Shown: piece after piece, positions 6,178 through 13,423 of the stretch
Layout of the letters: every line of letters begins with the position of its first letter
How positions within the stretch are numbered: the stretch's first letter is position 1
Origin: an uncultured Clostridia bacterium
GTDB taxonomy: Bacteria; Bacillota; Clostridia; TANB77; CAG-508
Assembly: GCA_949045875.1 (NCBI GenBank)
Contig: CARPYP010000031.1
Coordinates: 1-15,223 of the forward strand
Length of the DNA stretch: 15,223 bases
Direction of reading: 5' to 3'
Notes under the pieces: model-generated
Told to the model about the DNA's origin: nothing
The model's input: only the letters and a program-made list of their open reading frames with translations
Databases searched by the model: none
Made by a program: the position numbers and the translations under genes

Positions 6178-7197
6178 ATGAAAGAAAACGAACAAGCATC
6201 TTTATCAATAAAGAAGATAGCTTTAATTACTATTGCTCTAATATTTATGCTTGGTGTAGGAGTAAGAGCTACTACAGCAAACTTAAATACAGTAAAAATC
6301 GTTCTATCAGATAATTACCAAATAGAAGTAATTACAACAAAAAAAGTAGTATCAGAAATACTAGAAGAAAATCACATAATAGTATTACCAACAGAAAACG
6401 TATTTCCTTCACTAGACTCAGAAATTTCAAGCGAAAATTCAAGCATAACAATAACCTCATCATCAGAGACACCTACGGAACTAACAACTCTAGCAGAAGA
6501 AAGTGAGAAAATTTCAATAGAGCAAATATTATCAAACTATTTACCAAAAACAGAAAAAATAATAACAAAAACAGAAGAAATACCTTATGAAACAGTAGAT
6601 GAAAAAGGAAAAGAAGTTGACTTAAACAACAAATCAAAAAATTATAAAGTACAAAAAAAAGGAAAAGTAGGGAAAAAAGAAACAGTATATAGAGTGAAAT
6701 ATCAAAATGATATTGAAATAGAAAAAGTAGAAATAAGCAGTGAAATAGTATCACAACCAGTAAAAGAAATCGTAACAGAGACATTAGAAGTATCAACAAG
6801 AAATTCAAACACATATAGAGTAAGTGGTGTAACAGCACAAAATGCCAAAAGTTTAGCGAAAGTAGTAGAAGGAATTGAACCACAAGTAAGAACACTAAAT
6901 GCATCAGCATATACAGCATCAACATGTGGAAAATCACCAACATCACCAGGATATGGAATAACAGCATCAGGTGCAAGAGCATCATCTTGGTACACAGTAG
7001 CAGCAGGCTCAGCATATCCAATCGGAACAGTAATATATATACCATATTTTGCAAATAAACCAAATGGCGGTTGGTTTGTAGTACAAGACAGAGGTGGGGC
7101 AATAAAAAATAACAAACTAGATGTATATATGGATACATATAGAGAATGTGAAATATTTGGAAGAAGAAACTTAGAATGTTATATATATGTGAAATAA
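6178..7197 (+). CDS. Cell-wall-active protein with DUF348, G5 and 3D domains (YabE-like)
   Basis: This is a surface protein of the YabE/Rpf-like group. A membrane anchor or uncleaved signal at about 12-32 (IALITIALIFMLGVGV) is followed by one DUF348 ubiquitin-like unit (about 37-85), a Ser/Thr/Glu-rich linker, a G5 domain (about 126-206, peptidoglycan- or glycan-binding in other proteins) and a C-terminal 3D domain (about 239-339). The 3D domain has the lytic-transglycosylase-like double-psi barrel. Its conserved Asp residues are seen in VVQDRGGAIKNNKLDVYMDT (D304, D315, D319). It probably cleaves peptidoglycan glycan strands during growth or spore outgrowth. The start has AGGAGGT and its own consensus promoter. 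B. subtilis YabE has more DUF348 repeats; the single one here is a shorter version. Confidence 0.93.
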   Translation: MKENEQASLSIKKIALITIALIFMLGVGVRATTANLNTVKIVLSDNYQIEVITTKKVVSEILEENHIIVLPTENVFPSLDSEISSENSSITITSSSETPTELTTLAEESEKISIEQILSNYLPKTEKIITKTEEIPYETVDEKGKEVDLNNKSKNYKVQKKGKVGKKETVYRVKYQNDIEIEKVEISSEIVSQPVKEIVTETLEVSTRNSNTYRVSGVTAQNAKSLAKVVEGIEPQVRTLNASAYTASTCGKSPTSPGYGITASGARASSWYTVAAGSAYPIGTVIYIPYFANKPNGGWFVVQDRGGAIKNNKLDVYMDTYRECEIFGRRNLECYIYVK

Positions 7198-7223
7198 TAG
7201 AACTTAGATATAAGAGATTAGGG

Positions 7224-7245
7224 GGGCGACTGATAGTCGCCCTTT
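7224..7245 (+). terminator. Terminator-like GC hairpin after the 3D protein gene
   Basis: GGGCGACT (7224-7231), 3-nt loop, AGTCGCCC (7235-7242), followed by TTTGTT. The stem is strong and the T-run is short. The TAGGGGG lead-in resembles the hairpin at 3258-3276, so it may be a REP-type repeat that also works as a terminator. Confidence 0.6.
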
Positions 7246-7270
7246 GTTAGAAGGAAAGGATAAATTAATA

Positions 7271-8026
7271 ATGAAATTAATTTCGTGGAATGTAAATGGA
7301 CTAAGAGCTGCCATAACAAAAGGATTTAGTGAATTTTTTGAAAAAGAATCAGCAGACATATTTTGTATACAAGAAACAAAAATGCAACCGGGACAAGCAG
7401 AAATAAATTTTGAAGGATATAAACAATACTGGAATAGTGCAGTAAAAAAAGGTTATTCAGGAACTGCAATATTTACTAAAATTGAGCCATTAAAAGTCAC
7501 ATATGGGATAGGAATAGAAGAACATGACCAAGAAGGAAGAATAATAACACTAGAATTTGAGGAATTTTACCTAGTAAACTGTTATACACCTAATGCAAAA
7601 AGAGAATTAGAACGATTAGAATATAGAATGATATGGGAAGATGAATTTAGAAAATATCTTATAGATTTAGACAGGAAAAAGCCAGTAATACTATGTGGAG
7701 ACTTAAATGTTGCACACAAAGAAATAGACTTAAAAAATCCAAAAACAAATGTAGGAAATGCAGGATTTACAAATGAAGAAAGAGGAAAAATGACAGAATT
7801 ACTAAATGCAGGATTTGTAGACACATTTAGATATCTATATCCAGAAAAAGAAGAAGCATATACTTGGTGGTCATATATGTTTCATGCTAGAGAAAAAAAT
7901 GCAGGGTGGAGAATAGACTATTTTATAGTCTCAAAATCAATAGAAAAAGATATAAAAGAAGCTACAATTTATAGTGAGGTATATGGTAGCGACCATTGCC
8001 CCGTAGGACTTACCATTGGAAAATAA
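7271..8026 (+). CDS. Exodeoxyribonuclease III / AP endonuclease (ExoA/Xth type)
   Basis: This is a base-excision repair nuclease that nicks DNA 5' of abasic sites and trims damaged 3' ends with Mg2+. The ATG at 7271 is preferred over the upstream in-frame TTG at 7244 because MKLISWNVNGLRA is the family N terminus and GAAGGAAAGGA lies just upstream. That gives 251 residues, the usual ExoA length. Catalytic motifs: N7 region (SWNVNGLR), metal ligand E35 (QETKM), D144 and N146 (GDLNVAH), and the D241-H242 pair (GSDHCP). The internal WRIDYF motif is also intact. It follows the 3D gene after a hairpin and may be read partly from its promoter. Confidence 0.95.
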   Translation: MKLISWNVNGLRAAITKGFSEFFEKESADIFCIQETKMQPGQAEINFEGYKQYWNSAVKKGYSGTAIFTKIEPLKVTYGIGIEEHDQEGRIITLEFEEFYLVNCYTPNAKRELERLEYRMIWEDEFRKYLIDLDRKKPVILCGDLNVAHKEIDLKNPKTNVGNAGFTNEERGKMTELLNAGFVDTFRYLYPEKEEAYTWWSYMFHAREKNAGWRIDYFIVSKSIEKDIKEATIYSEVYGSDHCPVGLTIGK

Positions 8027-8031
8027 TTGAC

Positions 8032-8117
8032 CTCTGGCGTTGTTACTGTTAAGGTAATTCCCATTCAATGTAAATAGTACTCCTCATGGAATATTACCTT
8101 CATGTGTCTAGCCAGAG
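8032..8117 (+). other. Three-tier stem-loop (candidate structured RNA or small palindromic element)
   Basis: Nested perfect arms: CTCTGGC (8032-8038) with GCCAGAG (8111-8117); AAGGTAAT (8051-8058) with ATTACCTT (8093-8100); CCAT (8061-8064) with ATGG (8086-8089). Internal loops of 12 and 10 nt separate the first two stems. No T-run follows on the plus strand. It sits between the ExoIII-type gene and the permease gene. I see no known riboswitch consensus in it. Confidence 0.5.
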
Positions 8118-8206
8118 AACAATTCTTTCCCAGTTAGATACTAAAAATTTGACGGATGGTAATAAAAATATCAGGAATAGAAATATAAAAAAGAAAGGAA
8201 AGTAAA

Positions 8207-9370
8207 ATGGAAAAAGAAAAAAAAGTAATAACAAAATGGTTATATTGGTTCACATTTGCAGTAGCAGTAATAGCGGTATATAAAGTATTAGACAAATTTG
8301 GAGAAGTTACAACTTGGATAAAAGAACTAATAAGTATTTTATATCCATTTATAATGGCAATAATTTTAGCATATTTATTTTATATACCATGTAGAAGCAT
8401 AGAAGGAAGACTAAGAAAAATGGGGCTTAAAAAAGGGGCAAGAGGTTTATCAATATTTATAGTTTATGCAATAGCTATAATCTTTTGTGTACTAGTTATA
8501 AAATTTGTAATACCAACAGCCTCAGAAAGCATAATGGATTTAGTAAGTAGCTTACCAAACTACTATACAAAAGCAATAGAAGCAATAAAAGAAATGCCAG
8601 AAGATTCACTATTAAATAAAATAAATGCAATACAGATAATAGAAGGTTTAGGAGATATAGATTTAACTCAATACTTTAGTCTAGAAAACTTAGGACAATA
8701 CATAAAAGGAGTATTAGGGCTTGCCACTACATTATTTGATATATTTGTAACACTAGTAGTATCAATATACATATTAGCAGAAAGAAGTGCAATACTAAAC
8801 TTTGCGAGAAGATTTTGTAAAGCAGTCTTTAAAAATGATACATATAAAGACATCGGTAAAAACTTTAGGCGCTCAAACGAAGTGTTCTTTAAATTCCTAT
8901 CAAGTCAATTATTAGATGGATTTGTCGTAGGAATAATGGTATCAATTGCAATGAGTATATTACATGTAAAATATGCAGTACTACTTGGATTTATGATAGG
9001 ATTATTTAACTTAATACCATACTTAGGAGCTGTAATTGCAGTAGCAGTAGCAGTAATAATAACAGCATTAACAGGGGGAATATCTCAAGCGATATGGATG
9101 GCAGTAACAGTAATAATATTACAACAAATTGATGCAAATATAATAAACCCTAGAATTACAGGAAATTCGTTAAACATAAGTCCAATACTAGTAATCTTTT
9201 CAGTAACTCTATTTGGTGCATACTTTGGAATAATAGGAATGTTCTTAGCAGTTCCAATAGTAACAGTAATAAAACTAAGTATAGAAGACTACATAAGTGT
9301 AAGAGATAATGGAAAAGTTATTAAATCACAATCTGAGACACCTGTAAAACAACAGGAACATAAAACATAA
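8207..9370 (+). CDS. AI-2E family (PF01594-type) transporter
   Basis: An integral membrane protein of 387 residues. Several strongly hydrophobic segments (about 12-28, 40-62, 82-105, 170-192 and four or more in 235-370) match the AI-2E permease family. Members have been linked to AI-2 export, sporulation (YtvI) and Na+/H+ exchange, so the substrate cannot be assigned. Family signatures in the C-terminal half are visible: GLFNLIPYLGA, the following long hydrophobic helix and QQIDANIINPRITG. The start has AAAGGAAAG about 6-9 bases upstream. The C-terminal tail is short and hydrophilic. It lies downstream of the three-tier stem-loop and upstream of the BofC-C-like gene with no terminator between. 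Confidence 0.9.
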   Translation: MEKEKKVITKWLYWFTFAVAVIAVYKVLDKFGEVTTWIKELISILYPFIMAIILAYLFYIPCRSIEGRLRKMGLKKGARGLSIFIVYAIAIIFCVLVIKFVIPTASESIMDLVSSLPNYYTKAIEAIKEMPEDSLLNKINAIQIIEGLGDIDLTQYFSLENLGQYIKGVLGLATTLFDIFVTLVVSIYILAERSAILNFARRFCKAVFKNDTYKDIGKNFRRSNEVFFKFLSSQLLDGFVVGIMVSIAMSILHVKYAVLLGFMIGLFNLIPYLGAVIAVAVAVIITALTGGISQAIWMAVTVIILQQIDANIINPRITGNSLNISPILVIFSVTLFGAYFGIIGMFLAVPIVTVIKLSIEDYISVRDNGKVIKSQSETPVKQQEHKT

Positions 9371-9406
9371 AATACTCATGAAATATTGTAAATATTTGTA
9401 TAATAG

Positions 9407-9441
9407 GCTCCTTTTTGGTAAATAATAAACCAAAAAGGAGC
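9407..9441 (+). promoter_or_regulatory. Hairpin that sequesters the ribosome binding site of the next gene
   Basis: GCTCCTTTTTGG (9407-9418) and CCAAAAAGGAGC (9430-9441) form a perfect 12-bp stem around an 11-nt loop. The AAGGAG ribosome binding site of the 9450 gene (9435-9440) lies wholly inside the right arm. A TATAAT at 9399-9404 just before it, if used as a -10, would start transcripts near 9411, inside the left arm, and so free the site. Readthrough RNA from the permease gene would hide it. No T-run follows, so it is not a standard terminator. Confidence 0.6.
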
Positions 9442-9449
9442 TGGTAATT

Positions 9450-9869
9450 ATGAAAAAGTTTATAATCTTCACAATAATTATAATATTAATATTTATGCTA
9501 TCAATATTTATAGGTACGAAGCTTAAATTACCTAAAGTAGATGAAATAATACAAGAAGAGGAAAGTATTGGTAGTACAGAACAAGAAGAAAAGCAAGAAG
9601 AAAAACAAGAGGAAGAAAAGGGAACAGAAATAAAAGAAATAGAACCAGCAGTATCAGAAGAAGAAACGAACAAAGAACATTATGTATTAAGAGAAATTGA
9701 AAAACAAATAAAAGTATATAGTATAGATAATAACGAAAAAGAAGAATTATATATGAATACAAATATTGCAACAGAATATTTACCAGAAACAGATAAAGCA
9801 AGTTTAGAACAGGGAATACATGTATACAGTAAAGGTGAGTTAAATGAAATCCTGCAAGACTTTGAATAA
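9450..9869 (+). CDS. Membrane-anchored protein with BofC C-terminal-like domain
   Basis: Residues 1-26 are basic then strongly hydrophobic (FIIFTIIIILIFMLSIFI), an N-terminal anchor. Residues 33-70 are a Glu/Gln/Lys-rich linker. The last 65 or so residues (from YVLREIEKQIKVY through the ATEYLP and GIHVYSKGEL stretches) resemble the C-terminal domain of BofC, the forespore protein that restrains SpoIVB signalling to sigma-K. In clostridia such small anchored proteins occur widely and most are uncharacterised, so a role in sporulation is only possible. The gene overlaps the convergent punA gene by 30 bp. Its RBS is locked in a 12-bp hairpin. Confidence 0.65.
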   Translation: MKKFIIFTIIIILIFMLSIFIGTKLKLPKVDEIIQEEESIGSTEQEEKQEEKQEEEKGTEIKEIEPAVSEEETNKEHYVLREIEKQIKVYSIDNNEKEELYMNTNIATEYLPETDKASLEQGIHVYSKGELNEILQDFE

Positions 9870-10697
9870 TTGTATATAGTCTTTAACAATATTTTTGAAA
9901 GTATGCTTAACTCTATCAGCAGTTTCTTTAACATCTTCATGTGATAATTCGCTTGATTCTATACTTAAAGAAGAAGATATACCTGATGCCATATTTGTTA
10001 TACAAGACACACCAACAACTCGCATATTGCAATGTTTTGCGACAATTGCTTCAGGGACAGTAGACATACCAACAGCATCAGCACCTAAAATACGTAAAGC
10101 CTTAATTTCAGCAGGAGTTTCAAATGAGGGACCCTTCATATAAGCATATACACCAGTTTGTGCACGATTAGTATAATTATTAATAATATCAAGTAATTTC
10201 TTAGAAAGATTTATATCATATATGTGTGACATACTAGGAAAACGTGTACCAAATTCATCTAAATTTTTGCCTCTTAAAGCAGACTCAGCAAAAAAAGATA
10301 ATTGATCATTTATAACCATAAAATCCCCAGTTTCAAAATCCAAATTAATACCACCTGCAGCATTTGTAAGCAATAAATCATTTATTCCTAATAAATGGAA
10401 AACTCTAATAGGAAAAGTAACTTCCTCCAAATCATAGCCTTCATAATAATGAAATCTTCCATTCATTGCAATTATAGGAACATCACCAATTGTACCTATT
10501 AATAATTCTCCTGCGTGACCTGAAACAGTAGAAACAGGAAAATCTGGAATATCAGAATATTTAATAGTAATTAGATTTTTAAACTCATCAGCCAATACTC
10601 CAAGACCAGAACCCAATACAATAGCAAGTTTAGGAGAAACATCGCCCATTTTACTCTTTATATAATTAGTTGCTCTTTGATAATTTTCAAAATTCAT
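9840..10697 (-). CDS. punA: Purine nucleoside phosphorylase (PNP-I, trimeric type)
   Basis: PunA cleaves purine ribo- and deoxyribonucleosides with phosphate to give the base and (deoxy)ribose 1-phosphate, serving purine salvage. Motifs: phosphate loop GSGLG (29-33), H61 of SGHAGEL, RFHYYEGY (81-88), NAAGG (112-116), GPSFETPAE (189-197, base-binding Glu193), VGMSTVPE (209-216) and N235 before the C-terminal part. The start (ATG at 10697) has AAAGGA about 10 bases upstream. At 285 residues it is about a dozen longer than usual, and the excess is the C terminus that runs into the convergent 9450-9869 gene (30-bp overlap). It is transcribed alone. Confidence 0.95.
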   Translation of the reverse strand: MNFENYQRATNYIKSKMGDVSPKLAIVLGSGLGVLADEFKNLITIKYSDIPDFPVSTVSGHAGELLIGTIGDVPIIAMNGRFHYYEGYDLEEVTFPIRVFHLLGINDLLLTNAAGGINLDFETGDFMVINDQLSFFAESALRGKNLDEFGTRFPSMSHIYDINLSKKLLDIINNYTNRAQTGVYAYMKGPSFETPAEIKALRILGADAVGMSTVPEAIVAKHCNMRVVGVSCITNMASGISSSLSIESSELSHEDVKETADRVKHTFKNIVKDYIQLFKVLQDFI

Positions 10698-10746
10698 AAA
10701 AAATCATTCCTTTACATCCAAATTTATACCTTGAAATTTTTGATAA

Positions 10747-10775
10747 ATTATATATCTCTTGACTTTTATCATAAA
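10747..10775 (-). promoter_or_regulatory. Candidate punA promoter
   Basis: Minus strand: TTTATG (10775-10770), 17-base spacer, TATAAT (10752-10747). The -10 is perfect and the -35 weak. The leader would be about 43 nt. It overlaps a plus-strand promoter-like pair at 10759-10785. Confidence 0.4.
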
Positions 10776-10833
10776 TACATATAATTAATATAGGAAATGA
10801 CAAATCCACATCTGCTTATTCTCATTTCCTATA
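10759..10833 (+). other. Promoter-like pair followed by a perfect 12-bp hairpin
   Basis: TTGACT (10759-10764) and TATAAT (10780-10785) have a short 15-base spacer. The predicted start falls in the left arm of a perfect 12-bp inverted repeat (TATAGGAAATGA 10789-10800, TCATTTCCTATA 10822-10833) with a 21-nt loop. There is no ORF behind it on the plus strand. It could be a small RNA, an operator for the divergent punA promoter, or a chance palindrome. Confidence 0.35.
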
Positions 10834-10899
10834 AATAATACTATACAACATAATTTACAAAAAAGCAAGTAAACGAAATAAATTAAATCAATATAAGTA

Positions 10900-10959
10900 A
10901 ACCTGCCTTAGGACAGGTTCTTTCCTAGTATATAAAAGGCTATAATCGCTATTGCCTTT
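10900..10959 (-). other. Two further hairpins downstream of the spoVA operon
   Basis: The rest of the 330-bp gap between spoVAE and punA holds no gene. It has AACCTG/CAGGTT (10900-10905, 10914-10919) with an inner CCT/AGG pair, and AAAGGC/GCCTTT (10935-10940, 10954-10959). The latter ends in TTTT when read on the minus strand. Both could be backup terminators for minus-strand transcripts. Confidence 0.4.
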
Positions 10960-10996
10960 AAGATTTCCTCATATACATTCGGAAACTTAAATCGGC

Positions 10997-11027
10997 AAAA
11001 GAAAAGGTGGCAAAGCACTTTTCTTTT
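10997..11027 (-). terminator. Intrinsic terminator of the spoVA operon
   Basis: AAAAGAAAAG (10997-11006) and CTTTTCTTTT (11018-11027) form a perfect 10-bp stem with an 11-nt loop. It begins one base after the spoVAE stop codon. Read on the minus strand, the 3' arm is itself U-rich. The GC content of the stem is low, so strength is uncertain. Confidence 0.6.
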
Positions 11028-11028
11028 A

Positions 11029-11418
11029 CTATTGTTTCTTTATTTTTGGTTTTGAGATTAAAGACGCTATATATCCAAAGAACACAGCGGCTGCAATTCC
11101 ACCTGCTGCTGCCTTCACACCACCAGTAAAAGCACCAATAATTCCAGCATCTTTTACTCCCTCTATTGCACCTTTAGCCAAATTATAACCAAATCCAGTC
11201 AAAGGAACAGTTGCACCAGCTCCAGCAAAATCTACTAAATATTTATATAACCCTAGACCACCTAAAATAGTACCAACTGTTACATATAGTACTAAAATTC
11301 TTGCAGGAGTAAGTTTAGTTTTATCAATAAGAATCTGAGCAATTATACACAAAACTCCACCAATAATAAAACACCATAAATACTGCATAAAATCTATATT
11401 ACTAAAAAATTCTGACAT
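11029..11418 (-). CDS. spoVAE: Stage V sporulation protein AE (SpoVAE/SpoVAEb)
   Basis: A small integral membrane subunit of the SpoVA channel that moves Ca2+-dipicolinic acid into the forespore and out at germination. At 129 residues it has three to four hydrophobic segments (YLWCFIIGGVLCIIAQILI near the start; ILVLYVTVGTILGGLG; AAAGGIAAAVFFGYIASLI at the end) and the family signature FAGAGATVPLTGFGYNLAKGA in the middle, shared with SpoVAC. The start has AAAGGAG upstream (minus strand). It is the last gene of the operon, 64 bp after spoVAD, and is followed at once by a terminator-like hairpin. A membrane position in the inner spore membrane follows from the family. Confidence 0.95.
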   Translation of the reverse strand: MSEFFSNIDFMQYLWCFIIGGVLCIIAQILIDKTKLTPARILVLYVTVGTILGGLGLYKYLVDFAGAGATVPLTGFGYNLAKGAIEGVKDAGIIGAFTGGVKAAAGGIAAAVFFGYIASLISKPKIKKQ

Positions 11419-11482
11419 AGTATATTCTCCTTTCTTATAACTTATAAAGTATACAATTATCTCTTCACTAGAATATAATTAA

Positions 11483-12488
11483 TTACAACTCTATAGAAAC
11501 TGCATGTGCAATTCCAGGAATAGTCTCGCCCTGTTGAGCAGATGTAGAGTTTGTAAGAGCCCCAGTTGCAACAAGTAAAACTTTTTGTACTTTTTTCTGT
11601 TGTAATTGTTTAAAAACATAACCAGAAAAAACAGTTCCACAACAAGCACAACCACTACCACCAGAGTGAGTATCTTGAGTCTCTTTATCAAAAATTAAAA
11701 CACCACAATCATTATAATTGGACTTAATATTATATCCATGAGTTTTCATCATATCTATAGTAATTTCTTTACCAATATGCCCCAAGTCCCCAGTCAAAAT
11801 CAAATCATAATAACTAGGAGCACGTCCAGTATCCTGAAAATGAGTAAGAATGCTATCTACAGCTGCTGGCGCCATTGCTGCACCGCATATTATTAGCATC
11901 TTTTATACCAAGGTCTACAATTTTACCAGGAGTTATATGAGTGATATATGGACCATTACCAGACTTTGAAAGAACAGCTGCACCAGAACCTGTAACTGTC
12001 CATTGAGAAGTAGGAGGTCTTTGGTTACCTAATTCTAGTGGAAACCTAAATTGTTTTTCAGCACTACAGAAATGACTAGAAGTTGCACATAATACATTCT
12101 CAGCAGCACCACCATCAATAAATACACTACCTAAAGACATAGACTCAACAAAGGTAGAACAAGCACCAAAAACTCCAAAAAATGGAATATTAAGTTCTCT
12201 TAAACCAAAACTAGAAGAAATACACTGATTAAGTAAATCTCCAGCAAAGCAATAATCAATACCTTGACTAGGAATGTTAGACTTAGCAACAGCTAAACTA
12301 ACAGTCTCCTTTATAATTTTACTTTCAGCTTTTTCCCAAGTTTCCTCTCCCCAAAACTCATCATCTAAACACTTATCAAAATATGATGCCAAAGGACCAT
12401 CAGACTCCTTAGGACCAACAATACAAGCAGTAGATGTAATAGTAGGAGGAGTATCAAATTTTATAGTTTGTTTTCCTAACTTTTGCAT
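11483..12488 (-). pseudogene. spoVAD: spoVAD, stage V sporulation protein AD, split by a one-base frameshift
   Basis: SpoVAD is a thiolase-like-fold cytosolic subunit of the SpoVA system that binds dipicolinic acid. Here the reading frame is in two parts. The N-terminal part (12488 down to 11853) starts MQKLGKQTIKF after AAAGGA and carries GPKESDGPLA, GACSTFVESM and KIVDLGIKDANNM. The C-terminal part (ORF 11899 to 11483) continues GAAMAPAAVDSI and includes GDLGHIG and HSGGSGCACCGTVF. Removing one base (11885, a C on the coding strand in ATGCGGTGC) joins them into about 334 residues, the normal SpoVAD length, with nothing else missing. The longer upstream in-frame ATG at 12533 adds 15 residues that do not resemble the family, so 12488 is preferred. 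The frameshift is a real mutation, a sequencing/assembly error or, less likely, a recoding site. All the rest of the protein looks well conserved, which favours an error or a very recent event. Confidence 0.85.
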
Positions 12489-12561
12489 AAAAATTTCATT
12501 CCTTTCAAATTTTTTAATATTATTACTTATCACAATTAGAATAAATTGGAAAAGAATCGTT

Positions 12562-12696
12562 ATTTGGCTAGGCAGACAAGATTGAAATCAATGAGGCGTA
12601 CAATGGTACGTTGATTTGATTTCAATTGCAGTTATTTTAGCGAGCAAAATTTATTTCATAAATTTTTCACGCTATGCTGTTCCAGCTACGCCAAAT
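12562..12696. repeat. 135-bp palindromic insert between spoVAC and spoVAD
   Basis: Ends ATTTGGCTAG (12562-12571) and CTACGCCAAAT (12686-12696) are inverted repeats with one extra base. Inside are two hairpins: ATTGAAATCA/TGATTTCAAT (12581-12590, 12617-12626), which encloses CGTAC-AATG-GTACG, and the 16-5-16 hairpin at 12638-12674. It has no ORF. spoVAC and spoVAD normally lie close together, so this looks like an inserted MITE- or REP-type element; no transposase is present. Confidence 0.55.
12638..12674 (-). repeat. Hairpin of the GCATGAAAAATTTG family, spoVA copy
   Basis: 16-base arms (12638-12653 and 12659-12674) with two mismatches around a 5-nt loop. On the minus strand it reads TAGCGTGAAAAATTTA, loop, TAAATTTTGCTCGCTA. 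It shares the GC(A/G)TGAAAAATTT core, loop length and upstream flank with the hairpins at 4137-4163 and 15097-15123. Confidence 0.65.
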
Positions 12697-12714
12697 GAAG
12701 ATTATTTTTCAATT

Positions 12715-13158
12715 TTACATTAGTACAAAATACACCAATCCAACCAAAATAGATGTAGATATACCATAAACAAGAACAGGTCCTGCAACTGTAAACATCT
12801 TTGCACCAACACCCATTATATATCCCTCAGACTTATACTCCATAGCAGGTGATACAATAGAATTAGCAAATCCAGTAATAGGAATTAAAGAACCAGCACC
12901 AGCAAATTTACCTATTTTATTAAAAACATTAAGACCAGTAAGAAAAGCACTTAAACCAATTAAGACAATAGAACATACAGTTCCAGAAAGTTCAATACTC
13001 AATCCCCTTGCCTTACAGATATCTAAAATAACTTGACCTATACAACAAATAAGACCGCCAACAAAAAAGGCACATAAGCAATTCCTCAATATTGGAGAAT
13101 TTGGTGACTTTTTATCTACATAATCTTGATATTGTTTAGGTGTTTCAAAATTATCCAT
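12715..13158 (-). CDS. spoVAC: Stage V sporulation protein AC (SpoVAC)
   Basis: A membrane subunit of the SpoVA dipicolinic acid channel; in Bacillus SpoVAC behaves as a mechanosensitive channel. The ATG at 13158 is chosen over one 4 codons upstream because GGAGG (13164-13168) lies between them at the right distance. The product is 147 residues, with an early YQDYV segment, hydrophobic segments (ALCAFFVGGLICCIGQVIL-like region; IVLIGLSAFLTGLNVF; VLVYGISTSILVGLVYFVL) and the signature FAGAGSLIPITGFANSIVSPAMEYKSEG spread around the centre. It is first of three genes (C-D-E), the minimal clostridial set; spoVAA/AB/AF are not seen. The 226-bp gap to spoVAD is unusually long and holds a palindromic element. 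Confidence 0.94.
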   Translation of the reverse strand: MDNFETPKQYQDYVDKKSPNSPILRNCLCAFFVGGLICCIGQVILDICKARGLSIELSGTVCSIVLIGLSAFLTGLNVFNKIGKFAGAGSLIPITGFANSIVSPAMEYKSEGYIMGVGAKMFTVAGPVLVYGISTSILVGLVYFVLM

Positions 13159-13186
13159 AAAAACCTCCATAAAAATATTTTAAACA

Positions 13187-13216
13187 TATTATTTACAACA
13201 AAAAACAAAAATATGC
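13187..13216 (-). promoter_or_regulatory. Tentative forespore (sigma-G-like) promoter of spoVA
   Basis: Minus strand: GCATA (13216-13212), 18-base spacer, AATAATA (13193-13187). This partly fits the sigma-G pattern of a -35 ending in ATA and a -10 CATAnTA; the C of the -10 is missing. spoVA operons are controlled by sigma-G in Bacillus and clostridia, which is the main reason to consider it. Confidence 0.3.
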
Positions 13217-13289
13217 GATATTAATATAAAAAATGTGAATTAAAAGCAATAGACGCATAAAAAGTTTCGACTTTTTTGTCATTAACATA

Positions 13290-13318
13290 TTGACATGTAC
13301 GATAAACTATGATAGAAT
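13290..13318 (+). promoter_or_regulatory. Consensus promoter of the rpmG-secE-nusG-rplK cluster
   Basis: TTGACA (13290-13295), 17-base spacer, TAGAAT (13313-13318). The leader of about 100 nt contains two direct ACGTGG units (GCAAACGTGG, CGAAACGTGG) and a hairpin pairing AAACGTGGG (13333-13341, one bulged T) with CCCGTTT (13350-13356). The gap between the divergent spoVAC and rpmG holds nothing else recognisable. Confidence 0.75.
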
Positions 13319-13423
13319 ATGCAAACGTGGCGAAACGTGGGAAAAATTACCCGTTTCCTTTTATACGCATCACATCGTTAAAAGATTTAAAATAAAAGCA
13401 AGAAATTACGGAGGTGTATTTAA

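Noticed and set aside
6473..7138. 221-residue minus-strand ORF opposite the 3D protein gene
   Set aside because: Leu/His/Phe-rich shadow of an AT-rich coding strand; the plus strand encodes clear G5 and 3D domains.
9407..9441. Intrinsic terminator of the AI-2E-family gene
   Set aside because: The stem is strong but no T-run follows on the plus strand; the right arm is the next gene's RBS, so sequestration is a better reading.
13319..13423. tRNA-Trp or other tRNA in the rpmG-secE region
   Set aside because: tRNA-Trp is often found near secE, but no cloverleaf, GTTC-type T-loop or CCA end could be made from the leader or the rpmG-secE gap.
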